The translations under genes and the position numbers were made by a program. Shown here piece after piece: positions 25,417 to 33,896 of a DNA stretch of 64,000 nucleotides. The stretch lies in the NCBI GenBank assembly GCA_965119665.1, contig OZ221974.1:806001-870000 (forward strand), read 5' to 3'. Positions within the stretch are counted from its first letter, which is position 1, and each line of letters starts with the position of its first letter. The stretch comes from Dialister sp900541485. GTDB taxonomy: Bacteria; Bacillota; Negativicutes; Veillonellales; Dialisteraceae. The notes below the pieces were generated by a model. That model searched no databases. It was not told the DNA's origin and saw only the letters and a program-made list of their open reading frames with translations.

Positions 25417-25617
25417 TTATTTCTTCAGATTTCCCCCGCTGCAATGTCCTTTGCAGGATGCGCAGCAGGAGCAACCTCCCTGACAGGAGGAGCAACCGGA
25501 ATCTCCGCCATGACAGCCGCAGCCCCGGTTTCCGAAAAGGGTTTTGCACGCATACCGCAGTGCCAGTAAAAACAGCACGGCCACGACAAGAGTGACCAGC
25601 CAGGACGTGATATTCAT
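25417..25617 (-). CDS. FeoB-associated Cys-rich membrane protein
   Basis: 66 aa: one membrane helix (residues 5-22), then a Cys-rich cytosolic tail with repeated C-x-x-C and G-C-S-C-C patterns (about 10 Cys). Small proteins of this kind follow feoB in many anaerobes and are thought to handle Fe2+ or assist FeoB. Last gene of the feo operon, 30 bp after feoB, with GGAG before the ATG. Confidence 0.88.
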   Translation of the reverse strand: MNITSWLVTLVVAVLFLLALRYACKTLFGNRGCGCHGGDSGCSSCQGGCSCCASCKGHCSGGNLKK

Positions 25618-25647
25618 ACATTCTCCTTTCTTATCTTACAGACTTGA

Positions 25648-27804
25648 TTATCTTTCCGTTTCCACATTTTTCGGGATTTCTAAATCATTTCCCTTAGGTG
25701 CGGGCCGGAAAATGAAATACAAAGCAATGAGGCACAATACGATGGCCACGCCTTGTCCTACACCGAAAGGAGCCCCGTAGAACAGCCAGTTCCCTAAATT
25801 ATACGCAACGAGTGCCATGGAGTATCCGAGAATAATCTGGAATGTGATGGCAAAAACGGCCCATTTTCTGCTTCCCATTTCACGCCAAATGGTGGATATC
25901 GCTACGATGCAGGGCGGATCAAACAGGTTGAGAATCATGTAGGAGAAAGCGGCTATCGGTGTGAACATACTGGCAATACCCGCCATGACAGCCGCATCTT
26001 CCGCTTCTTCAGCAACGCCGTTCAAAACAGCAAGTGTACCGATGGCGCCTTCTTTTGCCATTTCCGCAGAAATAACGGCAACCGCACCTTTCCAGTCACC
26101 CAGTCCGAGAGGAGCAAAGATAAAGGAAACCATATGTCCGAAAGCGGCAAGGAATGAATCTTCCACATCTTCCACCATTTCAAGACCTGCACCGAAGCTG
26201 GAAAAGAACCAGATAATAACGCAGATGACGAAAATAATGGTACCCGCTTTGATAATGAAGGCTCTTGCCCGTTCCCACATGTGGAGCAGCACGCCCTTCA
26301 TGGAAGGAATGTGGTATGCCGGAAGTTCCATGATGAACGGTGCGGGATCACCGGCAAAGAAATTCGTTTTCTTTAACGCAATACCGCCGAATACGATGAC
26401 GGCAATACCGAGGAAGTACATGGACGGTGCCATAAGTACGGAGTCGGGGAAGAAGGTGGCAGTCACCATAGAAATAATGACAGCCTTCGCGGAGCAGGGA
26501 ATGAACGAACAGAGCGCTATCGTCATCCGCCGGTCCCGTATATTTTCTATCGTCCGTGTCGCCATAATGGCAGGAACGCTGCAACCCATACCGATAATTA
26601 TAGGAATGAAAGATTTTCCCGACAGTCCGAATTTACGGAAAATGCGGTCCATGATGAAGGCAACCCGCGCCATATAGCCGGAGTCTTCCAAAAGGGACAA
26701 AAAGAAGAAAATCAGAAGAATTTGGGGAACGAAACCGAGAACGGTTCCGACACCGCCGATAATACCGTCAATGACGAGTCCGGACAGCCAATCGGGGGCT
26801 TCTATCCCTTCCATAAATTCCGTAGCGGCATCATTTACGATTTCGCCGAAGAAAACATCATTTGTCCAGTCTGTCATCCAACCGCCCAGGGTGGTGACGG
26901 AAATATAATACATGAGTGTGATAATGGCAAAGAAAATAGGAAGGGCAAGAATACGGTTTGTCACGACCCGGTCAATCTTATCGGACAAAGTATTTTTCTG
27001 CTTGTCTTTGACTTGGATACCTCTTTCTGCCATGAGGCTCGCAATATAAGCATATCTCTGGTTGATAATGACCGATTCCGCATCATCATCCATTTCTTTT
27101 TCCGCTTCTTTGATATGCTCTTCTATCTGCCGTTTTACTTCATCTCCGAGAGTAAGAAAGGCCGTGGCATCATTGTCCCGTTCAAAGAGTTTAATAGCAT
27201 ACCATCTTAGGAAACGCGGTTCTACCTGATCGGATATCGCCTCTTCAATATGGGCGATGGCATGCTCTACGCTGCCTGTAAATACAGCGGGAAGATGTAT
27301 TTCTTCGTGGCGGTTTGCCAAATCTACCGCTTTCTGTGCCGCTTCCTGGCAGCCGTCTCCCATAAGGGCGGAGATTTCCACCACTTCGCAGCCTAATTTT
27401 TCTCCCAATTTTTTGACGTCAATGGACTGTCCTTTTTTCCTGAGAATATCCATCATATTCACAGCTACCACAACGGGGATTCCCACTTCCACCAGCTGGG
27501 TCGTCAGGTACAGGTTACGTTCCAAATTGGTCCCGTCAATGATATTTAAAATAACATCAGGTTTCTCGTTGACAAGATAATTTCGTGCTACTTTTTCTTC
27601 CAGAGAATAAGGGGATAAAGAATAAATTCCGGGTAAATCCTGGATAATAACTTCTTTATTTCCTTTCCATTTTCCGTCTTTCTTATCCACCGTTACGCCC
27701 GGCCAGTTTCCCACATACTGGGAGCTTCCGGTCAGTTCGTTAAACAGCGTTGTTTTACCGCAGTTCGGATTTCCTGCCAATGCAATGCGTATCAATGCAT
27801 CCAT
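25648..27804 (-). CDS. feoB: Ferrous iron transport protein B
   Basis: 718 aa GTPase-coupled Fe2+ permease. The N-terminal G domain has G1 G11-N-P-N-C-G-K-T18, G3 D56-L-P-G59 and G4 N-M-M-D. A helical GDI-like domain follows, then two Gate domains with G-C-S-V-P-A-I-M-A-T-R and F-I-P-C-S-A-K, totalling about 8-10 membrane segments. Start is ambiguous: ATG 27804 lies right at a GGAG, with another AAGGA further up, while a TTG three codons later is 9 nt from that GGAG. Preceded by feoA and controlled from the Fur-box promoter at 28318-28376. Confidence 0.96.
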   Translation of the reverse strand: MDALIRIALAGNPNCGKTTLFNELTGSSQYVGNWPGVTVDKKDGKWKGNKEVIIQDLPGIYSLSPYSLEEKVARNYLVNEKPDVILNIIDGTNLERNLYLTTQLVEVGIPVVVAVNMMDILRKKGQSIDVKKLGEKLGCEVVEISALMGDGCQEAAQKAVDLANRHEEIHLPAVFTGSVEHAIAHIEEAISDQVEPRFLRWYAIKLFERDNDATAFLTLGDEVKRQIEEHIKEAEKEMDDDAESVIINQRYAYIASLMAERGIQVKDKQKNTLSDKIDRVVTNRILALPIFFAIITLMYYISVTTLGGWMTDWTNDVFFGEIVNDAATEFMEGIEAPDWLSGLVIDGIIGGVGTVLGFVPQILLIFFFLSLLEDSGYMARVAFIMDRIFRKFGLSGKSFIPIIIGMGCSVPAIMATRTIENIRDRRMTIALCSFIPCSAKAVIISMVTATFFPDSVLMAPSMYFLGIAVIVFGGIALKKTNFFAGDPAPFIMELPAYHIPSMKGVLLHMWERARAFIIKAGTIIFVICVIIWFFSSFGAGLEMVEDVEDSFLAAFGHMVSFIFAPLGLGDWKGAVAVISAEMAKEGAIGTLAVLNGVAEEAEDAAVMAGIASMFTPIAAFSYMILNLFDPPCIVAISTIWREMGSRKWAVFAITFQIILGYSMALVAYNLGNWLFYGAPFGVGQGVAIVLCLIALYFIFRPAPKGNDLEIPKNVETER

Positions 27805-27813
27805 CTCCTTTCC

Positions 27814-28038
27814 TTATTCTTCCACCTCAATAACGGCGGCTTCTTCTTTCCGGATAGACAATTCATAGCCTCTCACGGTGACTTCCATGGGATCTCCCAA
27901 GGGTGCGACTTTTCTTACGAAAACATCTACCCCTTTAGTCATACCCATATCCATGATCCGTCTTTTGAGCGGTCCGCTTCCTCCGACTTTTTTAATTTTT
28001 ACCGTGTCGCCTATCGGGACTTCCTGCAATGTTTTCAT
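27814..28038 (-). CDS. feoA: FeoA family protein (second copy)
   Basis: 74 aa SH3-like cytosolic protein that assists FeoB. Second Met used because AAGGAGG is 5 nt before it. Contains G-D-T-V-K-I-K-K-V and M-D-M-G-M-T-K-G-V with V-R-G-Y-E-L-S-I-R-K-E-E, the classic FeoA ending. Sits 9 bp before feoB. Confidence 0.92.
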   Translation of the reverse strand: MKTLQEVPIGDTVKIKKVGGSGPLKRRIMDMGMTKGVDVFVRKVAPLGDPMEVTVRGYELSIRKEEAAVIEVEE

Positions 28039-28083
28039 CACTGCCTCCTTATAATTGACAGACCGGTTTTCCCGGCTTTTCTG

Positions 28084-28296
28084 TCATATAAAAATACGGG
28101 ACGCCATGGAGCTGTCTAAAGCTACACGGCTTCCCTTCACCTGAATAATGAAATTGCCTGATACCCTGCTGATAATCATAAGCTCTGCACCGACGACAAA
28201 CCCGAGTTCCGCCAGGTGCTGACGAATGTCATCTTTTCCGGAGATGCCCTTTATGGTTACCCGCTCCCCTTCGCGGGCGATCCTCAACGGCAACAT
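28084..28296 (-). CDS. feoA: FeoA family protein (first copy)
   Basis: 70 aa, starting at the ATG 7 nt after AAAGGAGG; a longer frame would start upstream of the Fur box. H-L-A-E-L-G-F-V-V-G-A-E and K-G-S-R-V-A-L-D-S-S-M-A are FeoA features. Sequence differs clearly from the second FeoA, so the pair is old, not a recent duplication. First gene of the feo operon. Confidence 0.9.
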   Translation of the reverse strand: MLPLRIAREGERVTIKGISGKDDIRQHLAELGFVVGAELMIISRVSGNFIIQVKGSRVALDSSMASRIFI

Positions 28297-28317
28297 GCAT
28301 ACCCCTCCTTTAAAAGT

Positions 28318-28336
28318 GTAAACAATTATCAATATC
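28318..28336 (-). promoter_or_regulatory. Fur box of the feo operon
   Basis: On the minus strand this 19-bp stretch matches the Fur consensus GATAATGATAATCATTATC at 14 of 19 bases. It lies just downstream of the -10, where bound Fur-Fe would block transcription. Confidence 0.65.
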
Positions 28337-28347
28337 ATTTGTTTCTT

Positions 28348-28376
28348 ATTATATTTTCATTCTTTGATGTTGTCAA
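28348..28376 (-). promoter_or_regulatory. feo operon promoter
   Basis: Perfect -35 TTGACA (28371-28376) and perfect -10 TATAAT (28348-28353) on the minus strand with the optimal 17-bp spacer. Confidence 0.85.
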
Positions 28377-28440
28377 CGATTTTCAATTTCAAATAGAATT
28401 TAACCGTAAAAGACGGGAATCATAAATCCCTTTATTCCAT

Positions 28441-28485
28441 AAAAGAAATCCGCTCCGTCCCGATTGGATTTTGCGGATTTCTTTT
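28441..28485 (-). terminator. Terminator after folA
   Basis: AAGAAATCCGC / GCGGATTTCTT stem, 11 bp, next to T-runs; directly at the folA stop. Confidence 0.85.
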
Positions 28486-28962
28486 TTATTTTATTCTCTT
28501 ATATGTTACAAAGCGGTGGGGAATATCTCCCTCGCCCGCTTTCGATTCGGTCAGTTCCCATTCGTCACTGCCGAAGTCGGGAAAACGGGTATCGCCGTCA
28601 TAGGCTTTTTCGATTTCCGTGATATACATCGTGTCTGCATAGGGCAGAAGTTCTTTGTAAATTTTTCCGCCGCCGATGACAAAATTTTCACCTTCCGGAA
28701 GTGCTTTCAAAAGTTCTTCCACCGTATGAAATACCATGACTCCTTCAGGCGCGCGGTACTCCTTATTTCCCGTCAGTACGTAATGGACACGGCCGGGCAG
28801 TACACCGGGCAAGCTTTCAAAAGTTTTTCTTCCCATCACCAGAGGCCGTCCCATCGTGCGGGCCTTAAACATTTTCAAATCATCGGATAAATGCCAAATC
28901 AATGCATTTTTGTCGCCGATAACACCGTTTGACGCTTTCGCCACAATGATGGAAAGACTCAT
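28486..28962 (-). CDS. folA: Dihydrofolate reductase
   Basis: 158 aa enzyme that reduces dihydrofolate with NADPH. I-V-A-K-A-S-N-G-V-I-G-D at the N-terminus, L-I-W-H-L-S-D-D-L with the catalytic Asp, G-R-P-L-V-M-G-R-K-T-F-E-S and F-V-I-G-G-G-K-I-Y give the full set. Start overlaps the thyA stop by 4 bp (ATGA), so the two are translationally coupled, logical because ThyA produces dihydrofolate. Confidence 0.96.
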   Translation of the reverse strand: MSLSIIVAKASNGVIGDKNALIWHLSDDLKMFKARTMGRPLVMGRKTFESLPGVLPGRVHYVLTGNKEYRAPEGVMVFHTVEELLKALPEGENFVIGGGKIYKELLPYADTMYITEIEKAYDGDTRFPDFGSDEWELTESKAGEGDIPHRFVTYKRIK

Positions 28963-29753
28963 ACGGACACCTCCATGGGAATTTTTTCGTGATGTTTGTA
29001 ATTTTCCAGTACGATATCCTCCGGCTTGAAATCATAGAAATTTTTGACGTGCGGATTCAATTTCAGTACAGGCGCATCATAGGCTTCATTTTCCCGGGAG
29101 AGTTGTATTTTCATGGCTTCCGCATGGTTTTTGTATACGTGGGCATTATTGATGACATGCGTGAAAAGTCCGGGACGCAGTCCGCTTACCTGGGCTATCA
29201 TGTGAATCAGAGCGGCATACTGGGCCATATTGAACGGTACGCCCAGACCCATATCGCCCGAACGCTGGACGAGCATGCAGTTGAGACGGCCGTCGTCGGA
29301 CACGTCCCACATGGTAAGAAATGCGCAGGGATAGAGTGCCATATCGGGCAAGTCTTTCACATTCCATAAATCGACCACCATGCGGCGGCTTTGGGGATCT
29401 TTTTTCAGCGTTTCCAAAAGTGTATCCACCTGATGATATTTTCCGAGCTGGTAGCCGTAAGCCTTCCCGATCGTACCGTCCTCTTTCATCCATTCGTCCC
29501 AGACGTGGCAGTTCCATTGCTGGAGAAGCCGTACATCATTGGACTGTTTTTGCCAAATCCATAAAATTTCTTTCACCGACGTCTTGAAAGCGACAAATTT
29601 CGTCGTCAGAATGGGAAATTCCTTTTCCAAATCAAACTGCATGATTTGGTGGGGCAATTTCCAGGCAGGCATACCCGTTCTGTTTTCGCCCATGGCTCCC
29701 TTGTCGAGAATGGTTTTTATGATGTTGAGATATTGCGTATCTGCAGCGCTCAT
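28959..29753 (-). CDS. thyA: Thymidylate synthase
   Basis: 264 aa, forming dTMP from dUMP with methylene-tetrahydrofolate. Catalytic Cys is in L-Y-P-C-A-F; the residue after Cys is Ala where the E. coli type has His. Q-R-S-G-D-M-G-L-G-V-P-F-N binds dUMP, and S-R-R-M-V-V-D-L-W-N supplies the second-subunit arginines. GGAGG precedes the ATG. The -10 TATAAT at 29789-29794 is extended by TG. folA follows. Confidence 0.95.
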   Translation of the reverse strand: MSAADTQYLNIIKTILDKGAMGENRTGMPAWKLPHQIMQFDLEKEFPILTTKFVAFKTSVKEILWIWQKQSNDVRLLQQWNCHVWDEWMKEDGTIGKAYGYQLGKYHQVDTLLETLKKDPQSRRMVVDLWNVKDLPDMALYPCAFLTMWDVSDDGRLNCMLVQRSGDMGLGVPFNMAQYAALIHMIAQVSGLRPGLFTHVINNAHVYKNHAEAMKIQLSRENEAYDAPVLKLNPHVKNFYDFKPEDIVLENYKHHEKIPMEVSV

Positions 29754-29788
29754 GATTTCCTCCGTCTTTTCTCTTACATATTTCTTTT

Positions 29789-29797
29789 ATTATATCA
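29789..29797 (-). promoter_or_regulatory. Extended -10 promoter of thyA-folA
   Basis: TGATATAAT on the minus strand, an extended -10 (TGnTATAAT) with only a weak -35, about 35 bp before the thyA start. Confidence 0.5.
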
Positions 29798-29865
29798 TTT
29801 TTATAAAAGAGAAATAAAAGGACAAGGCGGGAAAAAAATCTTTTTCTTCTCCCTTTTTCCGTAAG

Positions 29866-29893
29866 TTGACAGCATAAAAAGTTATGCTACAAT
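29866..29893 (+). promoter_or_regulatory. Promoter of the rod-shaped ncRNA
   Basis: Perfect -35 TTGACA (29866-29871), 16-bp spacer, -10 TACAAT (29888-29893). No open frame of note follows before the terminator, which argues for an RNA gene. Confidence 0.75.
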
Positions 29894-29899
29894 GAGGGC

Positions 29900-30117
29900 A
29901 GACAGAGATTGATTCTCTTTGATACGTAACCGGAGGAAGCCCCGTCTTGCCTTTCTATATACTTTTCATGTAAATCTGTTTGTATTTTCTGATGTATAAG
30001 TTGTGAAGTTATCTGACAAGGTGGTTTTACAATGGCAAGGCAGGTCTACTTTCCTCCGGACATTATACGGCTCTTTACGGGCCCGGAAAAAACCGCTCCC
30101 GCACAGCGGTTTTTTTC
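29900..30117 (+). ncRNA. Rod-shaped structured ncRNA, possibly 6S RNA (ssrS)
   Basis: About 200 nt between a consensus promoter and a strong terminator (30087-30117: ACCGCT / AGCGGT with A- and T-runs). Nested complementary blocks give one long hairpin. CGTAA near 29925 pairs with TTATACG near 30065, CCGGAGGAA (29930-29938) pairs with TTCCTCCGG (30051-30059), GTCTTGCC (29944-29951) with GGCAAGGC (30034-30041), and TGTAAA (29969-29974) with TTTACA (30026-30031). Bulges lie between them. A long rod with internal bubbles, this size and independent transcription fits 6S RNA, which sequesters sigma-70 RNA polymerase. A trkA leader riboswitch is the alternative, but the classic c-di-AMP (ydaO) motifs are not seen. 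Confidence 0.55.
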
Positions 30118-30191
30118 GTGCCTTTTTATCGGTCTGTCACTGCTGTGATAAAATAAGATATATCTAATGCATAAACGCCAAGGAGGATTTT

Positions 30192-31544
30192 ATGCGCATA
30201 GTCATTTTAGGAGCCGGTGAGCTGGGCTACACCATTGCAGAAATTCTCTCGAACGAGAAGAATGATGTGGTTGTCGTTGATTCCGATGAAGCAAAGCTGG
30301 AAAAAATCAGCCGTTCTTTAGACGTTCTCACCATTAACGCCGACGGAACCGACCCGTCTTTCACAAAAGACCCGGATATAAAAAAAGCATCCGTTCTCGT
30401 CGCTGTCACCGAAGTCGATGAAACCAATATTCTTGCTTGTCTTCTCGCTAAGAAAAATGGAATTCTCCATACCATAGCCCGCTTGCGGAATCCGAAATTT
30501 TTACATAATTCCGCTGCCTATGTGCGGGAAAATTTCGGGATTGATCTCGTTTTAAGTCCAGAAGTACTGACGGCAGAAGAAATATGCCGGATTCTTATGA
30601 CACCAGCGGCTCTCAATGTGGAAGATTTTGCCAACGGCAAAGTCCGCCTCTATGAAGCACGGATGCACAGTGACTCGCCGTATCTCCACAAACCGTTAAA
30701 AGATTTGATGCTTCCCGCCTCCATTCTTGTGGCCATGATTTTCAGAGACCACCGTATGATGATTCCTCACGGCGACGATTATTTTCTTCCTTTTGACCGG
30801 GTCTATTTCGTAGGGACTCCCGATGCCATCAAAGAGTTCAGCCGGGATTTTGCTCCGGGAAGTACGCAAAAAACAGAACGGGCTTTGATTATCGGCGCCG
30901 GACGGACGGGACAGGCCCTCGCTCCGCTTCTGGAAAAGGAAGGCGTTTCTCTTAAAATCATTGATAAAGATCCGGACCGCTGTGAAAGTCTGACACCGAA
31001 ACTGAAAAAAGGCGTCGTTCTTTGCGGCGATGGAACGGATATCGAATTACTGAAAGAAGAAGGAGTCTCCGAAGCGGACGTCATCATCTGCACCACCAAA
31101 GACGAGCAGCTGAATTTATTGATTGCCCTTCTTGCCAAGCATTTAGGTGCGAAAAAAAGTATTGTCCGTGTCGTCCGTCCCGAATACGTCAATCTCATGA
31201 CCCGTGTCGGTGTCGATATCGTTTTGTCGGTCCGTCTGATTGCGGCAAGTGAAGTTTTGAGCTACATCAGAAGACAAGACGTGGTATCAGTTTCCCTTTT
31301 GGAATCCGCACAGATACAGGCTACGGAAATCATTCTTCCCGCCGATGCACCCGTAACGGGTATTCCCCTCATGAATACGGGAATCCCGAAGGGTGGTCTT
31401 ATCTGCGCCTACGTCCGCGGAGATGAAACGTTTATCCCCAACGGGGCCTCCGTACTGGAAGCGGGCGACCGGGTCATCATCATTACAAGTACCGACGCTT
31501 CTGCAGACATACTATCTTACTTTAAAGGAAAGAGTGAATCATGA
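30192..31544 (+). CDS. trkA: Trk system potassium uptake protein TrkA
   Basis: 450 aa cytosolic gating subunit with two RCK units. Each starts with a Rossmann NAD-binding loop (G-A-G-E-L-G-Y at residue 7; G-A-G-R-T-G-Q near 238) and ends with a TrkA-C domain. It controls the TrkH channel in response to nucleotides. AAGGAGG precedes the ATG. Its end overlaps trkH by 4 bp, so the two are made together. Confidence 0.94.
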   Translation: MRIVILGAGELGYTIAEILSNEKNDVVVVDSDEAKLEKISRSLDVLTINADGTDPSFTKDPDIKKASVLVAVTEVDETNILACLLAKKNGILHTIARLRNPKFLHNSAAYVRENFGIDLVLSPEVLTAEEICRILMTPAALNVEDFANGKVRLYEARMHSDSPYLHKPLKDLMLPASILVAMIFRDHRMMIPHGDDYFLPFDRVYFVGTPDAIKEFSRDFAPGSTQKTERALIIGAGRTGQALAPLLEKEGVSLKIIDKDPDRCESLTPKLKKGVVLCGDGTDIELLKEEGVSEADVIICTTKDEQLNLLIALLAKHLGAKKSIVRVVRPEYVNLMTRVGVDIVLSVRLIAASEVLSYIRRQDVVSVSLLESAQIQATEIILPADAPVTGIPLMNTGIPKGGLICAYVRGDETFIPNGASVLEAGDRVIIITSTDASADILSYFKGKSES

Positions 31545-32989
31545 ATCCCGCTGTCGTTTGTACCATTCTCTCCCGTCTTTTTTTCGGGGCCGGTCTCTTT
31601 CTCTTTTTCCCCGTCATCACCGCTCTTTTTTACGGAGAACCGTTTCTTCCTTTTTGTGCGACTATGCTGGTTTGCTTTTTACTGGCGTTCATAGCCTTTA
31701 AAAAAGGAGTTCCTTCCGTAAAAGATTTGAATGCCCGGGAATGCATCGCCGTAATTTCTTTGACCTGGCTTTCCGTTTCTTTTCTTTATGTTCTTCCTTA
31801 TGTATTCAGCGGACTGCTCTCCCCTTTGGACGGACTGGTGGAAAGTATTTCCGGAATGACCGGAACGGGGGCAACCGTTTTCCCCGATTTGCGGATTGTT
31901 CCGAAAAGTCTGCTCCTTTTCCGCGCCCTCACCCACTGGCTCGGCGGACTGGGTATCATCGTGATTTTTACAGCGCTTTTTCCGCAATTTGGAAAAGGAA
32001 GTGCCCGCATGATGGATTTGGAAAGCACGAGTTCTTCTTCCGCCCGGGCGCTGCCGCGAATCAAGGAAATGGCAAAAGCTCTTTTTCTTGTATATCTCAT
32101 TTTCACCGCCGCGGCGACGGTGGTTTATATCTGTCTCGGCATGACCCCTTTTGAGGCACTTAGCCATTCCCTTTCTACCATTCCCACCGGCGGATTTTCA
32201 CCGCTGAATGAAAGTATCGGCGCTTATGACAGCCCTCTCCTCAAAATGTCGGTTTTCTTTTTCATGGTCATTTCCAGTGCCAATTTCAGCCTCTATGTCC
32301 TTGCCTGGCAGAGAGGATTTTCCGTCATTTTACAGGATACGGAATTTAAAGTGTACCTCGGTCTTGTCGGTATCGGCAGTCTTCTTATCGCCGCAAACCT
32401 CTCTACCGCAGGGATACTCCCCCTTCCCGAAGCGCTGACGGAAGCCTTTTTCTATGCCGGTTCCACCTCTTCCACAACGGGATTTTCTTCTTCCGACTAT
32501 TCCGTCTGGCCCGCCTTTTCCCAATTTATCCTCGTTATTCTCCTTTTAACGGGCGGCTGCGGCGGTTCTACCGCAGGGGGGCTCAAAGTCTATCGTCTGA
32601 TCCTTTTGGTAAAATCTCTTTACGCACTGCTCCGTCAAAAACTTCACCCCAATGAAATTTTTCAGGTCCGCATGGGAAAAGAAACATTTCATGCCAAAGA
32701 ACTTCTCCATGTCTTTTATTACTTCTTTGTGTATCTCGGTTTCATCTTTTTATGGACACTGCTTATGACTTTCACGGGTCTTGAAATTCCCGATGCTCTC
32801 GGCCTTTCCATGACGACCATGAGCAATACGGGTATCATTCCTACCCAGCTCGGTTCTTTCCCCGACTTGGGACAACTTCCTGCCGGAACGAAAATCATCG
32901 CCGCCTGCTCCATGCTGATGGGCCGTCTCGAATGCTTTACACTCCTTGCCCTCTGTTTCCCCTCTTTTTGGCGGAAAACCAAATGGTAA
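31541..32989 (+). CDS. trkH: Trk potassium channel subunit TrkH
   Basis: 482 aa with about ten membrane segments arranged as four M1-P-M2 repeats. Selectivity-filter regions such as G-M-T-G-T-G-A, I-P-T-G-G-F, S-S-T-T-G-F-S and N-T-G-I recur with the conserved Gly of each pore loop. T-H-W-L-G-G-L-G-I is a family signature. Takes up K+ with TrkA. Terminator downstream. Confidence 0.94.
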   Translation: MNPAVVCTILSRLFFGAGLFLFFPVITALFYGEPFLPFCATMLVCFLLAFIAFKKGVPSVKDLNARECIAVISLTWLSVSFLYVLPYVFSGLLSPLDGLVESISGMTGTGATVFPDLRIVPKSLLLFRALTHWLGGLGIIVIFTALFPQFGKGSARMMDLESTSSSSARALPRIKEMAKALFLVYLIFTAAATVVYICLGMTPFEALSHSLSTIPTGGFSPLNESIGAYDSPLLKMSVFFFMVISSANFSLYVLAWQRGFSVILQDTEFKVYLGLVGIGSLLIAANLSTAGILPLPEALTEAFFYAGSTSSTTGFSSSDYSVWPAFSQFILVILLLTGGCGGSTAGGLKVYRLILLVKSLYALLRQKLHPNEIFQVRMGKETFHAKELLHVFYYFFVYLGFIFLWTLLMTFTGLEIPDALGLSMTTMSNTGIIPTQLGSFPDLGQLPAGTKIIAACSMLMGRLECFTLLALCFPSFWRKTKW

Positions 32990-33034
32990 AATAAAAAAAG
33001 ATGCCTCTCTTAAGATATCCTTTTCATTCCAAAA

Positions 33035-33067
33035 AATAAGTGCCTTTTCACAAGGGCACTTTTTTTC
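33035..33067 (+). terminator. Terminator after trkH
   Basis: AAGTGCC / GGGCACTT stem followed by a T-run; could also serve a minus-strand transcript. Confidence 0.8.
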
Positions 33068-33101
33068 GTATATAAAAGCGGTCGCTTTGTTTGTGAGAGG
33101 G

Positions 33102-33144
33102 TTGTGCCGTGAAACCGGACGGGGAATCCGTTTCCACGGCACAA
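33102..33144. other. Strong stem-loop in convergent intergenic region
   Basis: TTGTGCCGTG (33102-33111) pairs perfectly with CACGGCACAA (33135-33144), and after one mismatch AA...CGGA pairs further with TCCG...TT. It lies in a 320-bp gap between convergent genes. A weak TTGCAT/TAATAT promoter pattern sits on the minus strand near 33240-33270. Possibly a small RNA. Confidence 0.5.
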
Positions 33145-33313
33145 TTATCAGAATTCAGCTTCTGTCGGGGTACATCAGCTGAGAAGAGGTAACAAAAACA
33201 ACTTTTAATCTTCCGACCATCAGTCATTTTTGTCATATCTATATTAACAAATTTCGAAAATCTATGCAAGTATTTTTTGTAAAATGGGCATTAAAATTTA
33301 TAAATCCGCCTTT

Positions 33314-33847
33314 TTATTCGGACCAGAAAAAGAGAACTGCTCCTATCAGTCTGTCTTTTCTGAATTTCATGTGAAGTGACGGTCCGTCTGCCTCCTTTTC
33401 TTCCGTTTCTCCCCGGTATTCCCAAATGAAATCTCCGTTTTCTTCTGTTCTTTCCGCCGAGGGACTGCCGTAGATCTTTTTTACCTTTTCCGCACTGTCG
33501 CCCAGACGGATTCCTTTCGGAAGAGAGCAACCGGAATCATACAAAACCGCCAGGGAGTAAATTTTTTCTCTGCCGTACCGGGAGTCGGAAAAAAGAAGAC
33601 TGAAGTCGGGATACATCCAGATACTGTCCCGGATTTTCAAATGCCAAATGCCCGATTTCTTATAATCGCCGCTCACCGTTCCCGTCACCACAGGCTCGCC
33701 CCAGGCACGGCGAACATCATAGGCGGTCGTATCTTTTGTAAACCCCGCCACGGTGAAGTCCGACGGTCCGAGATGATGAGCCTCTCCCGTCAAAGACGAT
33801 GCGAGCAGCATAATGCCCGATAAAGCGGCAGCTATGTATGTTTTCAT
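33314..33847 (-). CDS. Secreted hypothetical protein with two BamE/SmpA-like repeats
   Basis: 177 aa, not recognised as a named family. A signal peptide (about residues 1-23, ending T-G-E-A) sends it to the periplasm. Two similar segments are visible: T-T-A-Y-D-V-R-R-A-W-G-E-P near residue 40 and D-S-A-E-K-V-K-K-I-Y-G-S-P near residue 118. Both have the G-x-s-x-x-x-V-x-x-x-x-G-x-P pattern seen in SmpA/BamE-like and BLIP-like domains. There is no lipobox and no catalytic motif. Good AAAGGAG site; transcribed alone. Envelope role is inference. Confidence 0.75.
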   Translation of the reverse strand: MKTYIAAALSGIMLLASSLTGEAHHLGPSDFTVAGFTKDTTAYDVRRAWGEPVVTGTVSGDYKKSGIWHLKIRDSIWMYPDFSLLFSDSRYGREKIYSLAVLYDSGCSLPKGIRLGDSAEKVKKIYGSPSAERTEENGDFIWEYRGETEEKEADGPSLHMKFRKDRLIGAVLFFWSE

Positions 33848-33896
33848 AAAAACTCCTTTCGTAACCCTTTTTCTTTATTGTATCACTCTTGCCGTA

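Noticed and set aside
29900..30117. c-di-AMP (ydaO) riboswitch for trkA
   Set aside because: Position fits, but the conserved ydaO sequence motifs are not recognisable; the 6S-like rod explains the pairing better.
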